A DNA stretch of 64,000 bases, from contig CALXBK010000002.1 in assembly GCA_944386545.1 (NCBI GenBank), positions 62,001 to 126,000 of the forward strand, given 5' to 3'. A program made the position numbers and the translations under genes. This stretch comes from an uncultured Ruminiclostridium sp. (GTDB lineage Bacteria; Bacillota; Clostridia; Oscillospirales; Ruminococcaceae). This document shows, in pieces, positions 58,845 to 64,000 of this stretch. The first letter of the stretch is position 1; every line of letters starts with the position of its first letter. A model generated the notes under the pieces. The model saw nothing but the letters and a program-made list of their open reading frames with translations. It did no database searches and was not told the DNA's origin.

Positions 58845-61649
58845 ATGCCAAGGACTGCAAAAACAGAACAAACAAATACAACGAACAAATCAGCAAATAA
58901 TTCAAAAAAAGGCACCGATAAAAAGAATGAAGCCGCGAATGAATTTTTAGAACGCAGAAAAGAAGAAATGCTAAAAGCTCAAAAGGCGCACAGAAGAAAC
59001 GCTTCAATCGTACTTTTTGCGATAGGCGTGTTGCTTTTACTGTTCTCTATCATAGGACTTATCAGCAGTATTGTCTCACCCGATAATGTAAACCTGCTTG
59101 ACGCAATCTATTTCTTTTTATGCGGTATGTTCGGGGCAGTCGTATTCGCAACAGGTCCGATTGTAATTTATGTCGCAATACTTATAGCCTCGGACAGAAG
59201 CAGAACGAGTATACTTACAAAGGTGCTTCAGATAATGGGCGGTATTATTCTGCTTTGTACCGCAATTCAAATTATCTTTGTCGGTACTGTGGGTGAAAAC
59301 ACCGCAAATTTATTTGAAGCCATAGGCAAGCAGTATACAGACGGTATTAATCTGAGAGGCGGCGGAGTTATTGCGGCGCTTCCCGCATGGCTTTTGCTTT
59401 TGTTCGGCAATGTCGGCGCAATAATTCTTATTGTGCTTATTTGCTTTGTTTTCGTGATGATTATCAGCCGCAAAACCCTCATGGAATTTTTGAACGCTGT
59501 CGGAAAGCCTGTAAAAAAAGCGGCAAATACAGCAAAAGAAAAGCATAAGCAACATAAAGAGGAATTGGAGCTTCTCAAAAGTCAAAGCTTAGATGAAAAG
59601 CAAAAGAAAACAATATCCTCAAAAGAAAAGATGGCTGAGCTTGAAATGAACGCCATTGACGCTCCGAAAATTTCACAGCAGGAAAAACAGGATGAAGCTA
59701 TCAAGGAGCAAAAACAGGAGAGCGACAGATTTATCAACGAAATCAACAATTATAACGGTGTCGTATCTACAAATCCCGACCGTACGGTAAAACAGGGGAC
59801 ATCTGCGCTCCCCGAAATTGCTCCCGAAACCGATGTACATATATCAACGGACAAGCTGCCTGAAATAGCGCAAAGCGGGTATACTACCGTAAATACAAAA
59901 ACCGAAGCCGTATCGGTAAAAGAGTTTGAGTTACCGCCGCTTCCCGAATTTCCCCCCGAAGAAGTCAATCCTGTTGAAAAAGCGCTGGATTTCTATCTGC
60001 TTGAAGCTGAAAACCAAAATAAAGAACAGGTACAAAAGGAAGCCCGTTTCATACAGGATATTGCCACGGATTTTTCCGACGACAAGGTGAAAGAGCAAAG
60101 CGGCGAAAATACCGAGAAAATCAACCAAACCGAACAGTTATACACGGTTGATGAAGACGCCGATACCTATGTTCTCCCGCCGACAAGCCTTCTTGACGAG
60201 ATAGTGCCCGGTACTCCGCAGGAGGATATTCAGAAGGAGCTTGAGACCAACGCCGCTGTAATAGTTGAAACGCTTAAGAGCTTTGGCGTTCAGACACGCT
60301 GTGTGGGATATTGCAGAGGGCCGTCCGTAACACGCTATGAGCTTCAGCCTGCCGCAGGCGTTAAAATATCCAAAATTACCGGGCTTTCCGATGATATTGC
60401 TCTTAATCTTGCGTCATCGGGTATCAGAATTGAAGCTCCGATACCGAACAAACCGGCTGTCGGAATAGAGGTTCCCAACACCAAAACAGATTCTGTACCT
60501 TTCAGAGCACTTATAGAGAGCAAGGATATTGCCGAAAAGAAAAGCAAGCTGGCGGCTGTACTGGGCAAGGATATTTCGGGAGAAATCGTTATTGCAGATA
60601 TTGCGGAAATGCCGCACCTGCTGATTGCAGGTACAACAGGCTCAGGTAAATCCGTCTGCGTAAATTCCATTATCATGTCAATCCTATTCAGAAGCACGCC
60701 CGATGAGGTTCGGTTTATCATGATTGACCCCAAGGCAGTTGAGTTTATGAACTACAACGGAATACCCCATCTTCTTATTCCTGTTGTTACCGATCCGAAA
60801 AAGGCGGCAGGCGCGCTTGCGTGGGCTGTAACAGAGATGCTTAAGCGTTACAAGCAGTTTGCCGAGTACGGCGTCCGTAATCTCCACAGCTATAACGCCC
60901 TCGCTTTAAAGGATCCCGAAATGCAGAAATTACCGCAGATTGTAATTTTCATAGATGAGCTTGCGGATCTGATTATGGCGTCAAAAAATGAGGTTGAGGA
61001 CAGCATTTGCCGTCTTGCACAGATGGCAAGAGCGGCGGGTATGCACCTTGTTGTCGCTACCCAGAGACCGACAGTAGACGTTGTTACGGGACTTATCAAG
61101 GCCAATATCCCCAGCCGAATTGCTCTTAAGGTAAGCTCAGGCACGGACAGCAGAACAATCATGGACGAGCAGGGTGCAGAGAAGCTTCTCGGTAAGGGCG
61201 ATATGCTGTTCCGTTCAACCGCTATGCCGAAGCCTAAACGAGTACAGGGCTGCTGGATTTCAGAAAAGGAAGTAGAAAGGGTAGTAAACTTCATTAAGGA
61301 TACCTTTATTCTTGATTACGACGATGAGGTAATGAAAGAGGTTGAAAAGCACGCCGAAATGGTGCGTTCAAGTGACAAAAAGAACGATAGTATGACTTCC
61401 GAAAGCGGCGATATTGAGGTAAACGACGATAAGCTTGAGGATGCAATCCGAGTTGTTGTCGAAAACGGTCAGGCAAGCGTCAGCACACTTCAAAGACGTC
61501 TTAAATTAGGCTACGGCAGAGCGGCAAGACTTGTCGATGTTATGGAGGAAATGGGTATTGTAGGACCGTCCCAGGGAAGCAAGCCCAGAGAAGTACTCAT
61601 GACAAGAGAGCAGCTTTACGAAAGACAGATGAACAAAAACAACCCATAA
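58845..61649 (+). CDS. ftsK: DNA translocase FtsK/SpoIIIE
   Basis: 934 aa. Basic start, about four to five membrane segments (residues ~48-205), a low-complexity charged linker (~210-460), then the motor: alpha domain, Walker A GTTGSGKSV (about 595-603), Walker B IVIFIDELADLIM, and a C-terminal gamma winged helix (VSTLQRRLKLGYGRAARLVDVMEEMGIVGP). Pumps chromosomal DNA through the division or sporulation septum. RBS GGAGGGA. Downstream of tepA-ylzJ-uppP. Confidence 0.96.
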   Translation: MPRTAKTEQTNTTNKSANNSKKGTDKKNEAANEFLERRKEEMLKAQKAHRRNASIVLFAIGVLLLLFSIIGLISSIVSPDNVNLLDAIYFFLCGMFGAVVFATGPIVIYVAILIASDRSRTSILTKVLQIMGGIILLCTAIQIIFVGTVGENTANLFEAIGKQYTDGINLRGGGVIAALPAWLLLLFGNVGAIILIVLICFVFVMIISRKTLMEFLNAVGKPVKKAANTAKEKHKQHKEELELLKSQSLDEKQKKTISSKEKMAELEMNAIDAPKISQQEKQDEAIKEQKQESDRFINEINNYNGVVSTNPDRTVKQGTSALPEIAPETDVHISTDKLPEIAQSGYTTVNTKTEAVSVKEFELPPLPEFPPEEVNPVEKALDFYLLEAENQNKEQVQKEARFIQDIATDFSDDKVKEQSGENTEKINQTEQLYTVDEDADTYVLPPTSLLDEIVPGTPQEDIQKELETNAAVIVETLKSFGVQTRCVGYCRGPSVTRYELQPAAGVKISKITGLSDDIALNLASSGIRIEAPIPNKPAVGIEVPNTKTDSVPFRALIESKDIAEKKSKLAAVLGKDISGEIVIADIAEMPHLLIAGTTGSGKSVCVNSIIMSILFRSTPDEVRFIMIDPKAVEFMNYNGIPHLLIPVVTDPKKAAGALAWAVTEMLKRYKQFAEYGVRNLHSYNALALKDPEMQKLPQIVIFIDELADLIMASKNEVEDSICRLAQMARAAGMHLVVATQRPTVDVVTGLIKANIPSRIALKVSSGTDSRTIMDEQGAEKLLGKGDMLFRSTAMPKPKRVQGCWISEKEVERVVNFIKDTFILDYDDEVMKEVEKHAEMVRSSDKKNDSMTSESGDIEVNDDKLEDAIRVVVENGQASVSTLQRRLKLGYGRAARLVDVMEEMGIVGPSQGSKPREVLMTREQLYERQMNKNNP

Positions 61650-61672
61650 CCGCCTTTATTGTGAGGTATAAT

Positions 61673-62230
61673 ATGAATATTGAAATTTTTAAGAATTTGC
61701 CCGAATTATTTACAGAAAATCTTAAATTGAGAAAATGCACCGAGAATGATATTGAATTCTGCTATGAGCTTGCAAAGGATAAGGAAATGTCAAAGTACGT
61801 TTCCTGGCAGGCTCACAAAACCTTGGATGACTCTGCCGCATTTATAAGCGGAATTATAGAGGGCTACAAATCGGGCAACTGTGAAACCACCTGGGCTGTA
61901 TGCGACAGGCAAACAGATAAATTTATGGGGGTAATCTCCCTTGTGAATTTCTCTGAAAAGAACAGGAGCTGTGCTGTCAATTACTGGATAGGCAGAAAAT
62001 ATCAGAATATGGGCTACATGACGCAGGCATTAAAAGCGGTTATCGACTTCGGATTTAATACGGTGGGACTTCACAGGATAGTAGCAAAGCACCGCGCTCA
62101 AAATCTTCCCTCGGGCAGGGTTATGATAAAAGCGGGAATGAATCTTGAAGGAATTTTCCATGACGAGGTATGTATAGACGGAGAATATTTTGATGTTCTT
62201 CACTATGCAATAATTAACAAGAAAGGGTAA
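61673..62230 (+). CDS. GNAT-family N-acetyltransferase (RimJ/RimL-like)
   Basis: 185 aa. LRKCTENDIEFCYELAKDKEMSKYVSW at the start, then VNYWIGRKYQNMGYMTQALKAVIDFGFNTVGLHRIVAKHRAQNLPSGRVMIKAGMNLEG, the acetyl-CoA loop (RKYQNMGYMTQA in place of R/QxxGxG/A) and the C-terminal N-x-S-x-x-V-M-x-K-x-G-M pattern. Acceptor unknown (RimJ/L relatives modify ribosomal proteins). ATG 61673 is 6 bp after GTGAGGT. Confidence 0.85.
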   Translation: MNIEIFKNLPELFTENLKLRKCTENDIEFCYELAKDKEMSKYVSWQAHKTLDDSAAFISGIIEGYKSGNCETTWAVCDRQTDKFMGVISLVNFSEKNRSCAVNYWIGRKYQNMGYMTQALKAVIDFGFNTVGLHRIVAKHRAQNLPSGRVMIKAGMNLEGIFHDEVCIDGEYFDVLHYAIINKKG

Positions 62231-62234
62231 TTAA

Positions 62235-64000
62235 ATGCCGTTTTTGCCTATATCAAAAGAGGATATGAAACAGCGGGGTATAGAAAGCCTTGACTTTATC
62301 TGCATTACGGGTGACGCCTATGTCGATCACCCGTCTTTCGGCATTGCCATAATCTCGCGTATGCTTGAAAGCTGTGGCTGTAACGTAGGAATTATTGCCC
62401 AACCCGTAACCGATGAGGATTTTAAAAAGCTCAGCGAGCCGAAATTCTGCTTTTTGGTAACGGGCGGCAATATCGACAGCATGGTATCAAACTACACCGT
62501 ATTCAAGAAAAAACGGTGGGATGACGCCTATTCAGAGGGCGGTAAGGGAGGAAAACGCCCAGACAGAGCCGTTACCGTTTACTGCAACAAGCTTAAACAG
62601 CTTTTTCCGCATAAGGAAATTGCAATAGGCGGTCTTGAAGCGAGCCTAAGAAGATTTGCACATTACGATTACTGGGCTGATAGGGTTATGCCGTCAATTC
62701 TTGTTGACAGCAAGGCAGAGCTTCTTATGTACGGCATGGGAGAGCTTACAATTGTACAGCTTTATAGTGCTCTTTCCCAAGGGAAAAAGCTTTCCGAAAT
62801 CCATGATATAAGAGGTACCTGCTACCTTACAGAGCCTAAAAATACTCCCCTTGGAGCGGTACAGTGCGACAGCTTTGAGATAGTCAGCGAAAATAAAAAA
62901 GCATACGCTAAAGCCTGCCGTATCCAGTATGACGAGCAGGACGAAATATATGGCAAAACCGTAATACAGCGTCACGGAAACTTGATGCTGGTGCAAAATC
63001 CCCCGCAGAGAAGCCTTACTCAAAGCGAATTTGACAAGGCGTACGAGCTTCCGTATATGAAAGCATATCACCCTTGCTATGAAAAGGGCGGCGGTGTGCC
63101 GGGTATACAGGAGGTTGAGTTCTCCATAACCCATAACAGAGGCTGCTTCGGCTACTGTAATTTCTGCTCAATTGCCCTTCATCAGGGCAGAAGGATACAG
63201 ACAAGAAGCGAGCAATCCGTTATAAATGAAGCCATAGACCTTACCAACAAGCCGAATTTCAAGGGATATATTCACGATGTGGGAGGACCGACGGCGAATT
63301 TCAGACATACCTCCTGCGATAAACAGCTTAAAAGCGGACTTTGCAAGGGAAAAAAATGTCTTGCGCCGACTGTTTGCCCTGCGCTTAAGGCAGATCACGA
63401 GGAGTATCTTCAATTACTGAGAAAGCTCCGTTCGCTTAAAAAGGTGAAAAAGGTATTTATTCGTTCGGGTATAAGGTACGATTACATGATGAAGGACAAA
63501 AACGACGATTTCTTCAAAGAGCTTGTAGAGCATCATGTCAGCGGTCAGCTTAAGGTAGCTCCCGAACACGCTTCAAACAAGGTGCTCGACCTTATGGGAA
63601 AGCCCCACATTGAAGTTTACGAGGAATTTGAAAAGAAGTTTTACAAATATACAAAGGAATGTCAGAAGGAGCAGTATCTTGTTCCTTATCTGATGTCGTC
63701 TCATCCGGGCTGTACCGTAAAAGAGGCGGTTGAGCTTGCAGTATTTCTCAAAAAGCACGGAATACGCCCTGAGCAGGTGCAGGATTTTTATCCCACTCCC
63801 GGTACTATTTCCACCGCAATGTATTATACGGGCTTAAATCCATACACAATGGAGGATGTTTACGTCCCTAAAACTCCTGCCGAAAAGGAAATGCAAAGAG
63901 CTCTGCTCCAGTATTACAAAAAGGAAAACAAGCCCCTTGTAGCAAAGGCGCTCATAAAAGCAGGCAGAAAGGATCTTATAGGTTATACAAAGGACTGTCT
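62235..64000 (+). CDS. ygiQ: YgiQ-family radical SAM protein (3' end outside window)
   Basis: Open from ATG 62235 to the window edge (588 codons, no stop). N-terminal [34 protein letters not shown] is the YgiQ signature; the radical-SAM cluster is [19 protein letters not shown], followed by [13 protein letters not shown] and [17 protein letters not shown]. Families of this type carry B12-like and radical-SAM modules; the substrate is unknown. Four bases after the GNAT stop, so coupled. Normal proteins are ~600-700 aa, so little is missing. Confidence 0.93.
   Translation, partial: MPFLPISKEDMKQRGIESLDFICITGDAYVDHPSFGIAIISRMLESCGCNVGIIAQPVTDEDFKKLSEPKFCFLVTGGNIDSMVSNYTVFKKKRWDDAYSEGGKGGKRPDRAVTVYCNKLKQLFPHKEIAIGGLEASLRRFAHYDYWADRVMPSILVDSKAELLMYGMGELTIVQLYSALSQGKKLSEIHDIRGTCYLTEPKNTPLGAVQCDSFEIVSENKKAYAKACRIQYDEQDEIYGKTVIQRHGNLMLVQNPPQRSLTQSEFDKAYELPYMKAYHPCYEKGGGVPGIQEVEFSITHNRGCFGYCNFCSIALHQGRRIQTRSEQSVINEAIDLTNKPNFKGYIHDVGGPTANFRHTSCDKQLKSGLCKGKKCLAPTVCPALKADHEEYLQLLRKLRSLKKVKKVFIRSGIRYDYMMKDKNDDFFKELVEHHVSGQLKVAPEHASNKVLDLMGKPHIEVYEEFEKKFYKYTKECQKEQYLVPYLMSSHPGCTVKEAVELAVFLKKHGIRPEQVQDFYPTPGTISTAMYYTGLNPYTMEDVYVPKTPAEKEMQRALLQYYKKENKPLVAKALIKAGRKDLIGYTKDC

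Noticed and set aside
1..64000. CRISPR array, tRNA/rRNA genes, prophage or transposase
   Set aside because: No regularly spaced short repeats, tRNA cloverleaf, rRNA signature or mobile-element enzyme was seen by reading; small RNA genes could still have been missed by eye.

Overview
The window looks like chromosome from a spore-forming, low-to-mid GC Firmicute of class Clostridia, probably order Oscillospirales (Ruminococcaceae or [Eubacterium] siraeum-like). This is an inference from gene order (yqfC-yqfD-phoH-ybeY-dgkA-era-recO-mutS2; tepA-ylzJ-uppP-ftsK; tig-clpP-clpX), sporulation genes (ylbJ, yqfC, yqfD), two phosphofructokinase types, and strong SigA-type promoters (TTGACA, 17 bp, TATAAT). 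No tRNA, rRNA, CRISPR array, phage or transposase gene was seen.

Layout. 0-6 kb: a tiny Cys-rich protein, a stand-alone clpC, two FAD-dependent oxidoreductases and a MarR regulator. 6-20 kb: central metabolism and RNA turnover, with a PPi-type phosphofructokinase, an aspartoacylase-like pair (the second lacks metal ligands), rpsO-pnp, a second phosphofructokinase, xylulokinase, a transaldolase-like enzyme, glyA, a PRPP-synthetase homologue and rarA. 20-26 kb is the accessory stretch: two half-size TauE/SafE permeases, an unidentified terminator-linked structured RNA, a DUF1292 gene, a 1.05-kb gene-free transcription unit that looks like a large structured non-coding RNA, a small membrane protein broken by an in-frame TGA, and an orphan solute-binding lipoprotein with a cre-like operator. 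26-34.5 kb: sporulation, rRNA maturation and DNA repair genes. 34.6-42.4 kb: a HAD-nuclease-like fusion, gap, a cyclophilin lipoprotein, a site-2 protease, a radical-SAM pair, and rplS with a long leader. 42.5-50.8 kb: secretion, ribosome assembly and proteostasis (lepB, ylqF, rnhB, yraN, thrC, tig, clpP, clpX). 51-56.4 kb: an unexplained two-gene operon encoding a toroid-fold protein and a 1206-residue FnIII/CapA-like/DUF6270-like protein. 56.6-64 kb: tepA behind an RBS-masking hairpin, a 59-codon ylzJ-like gene, uppP, ftsK, a GNAT enzyme and a truncated ygiQ.

A ~143-bp hairpin-rich repeat occurs three times (6.3, 12.5 and 22.9 kb). One copy forms the 5' leader of the PPi-phosphofructokinase transcript and another abuts a promoter. 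The strongest candidate for something undescribed is the large RNA at about 21791-22839. It has its own promoter, nested helices, a terminal 13-bp hairpin, no long ORF and an adjoining repeat copy, and I do not recognise its family. Proteolysis is unusually well represented: clpC, clpP, clpX, tepA, a site-2 protease and signal peptidase.
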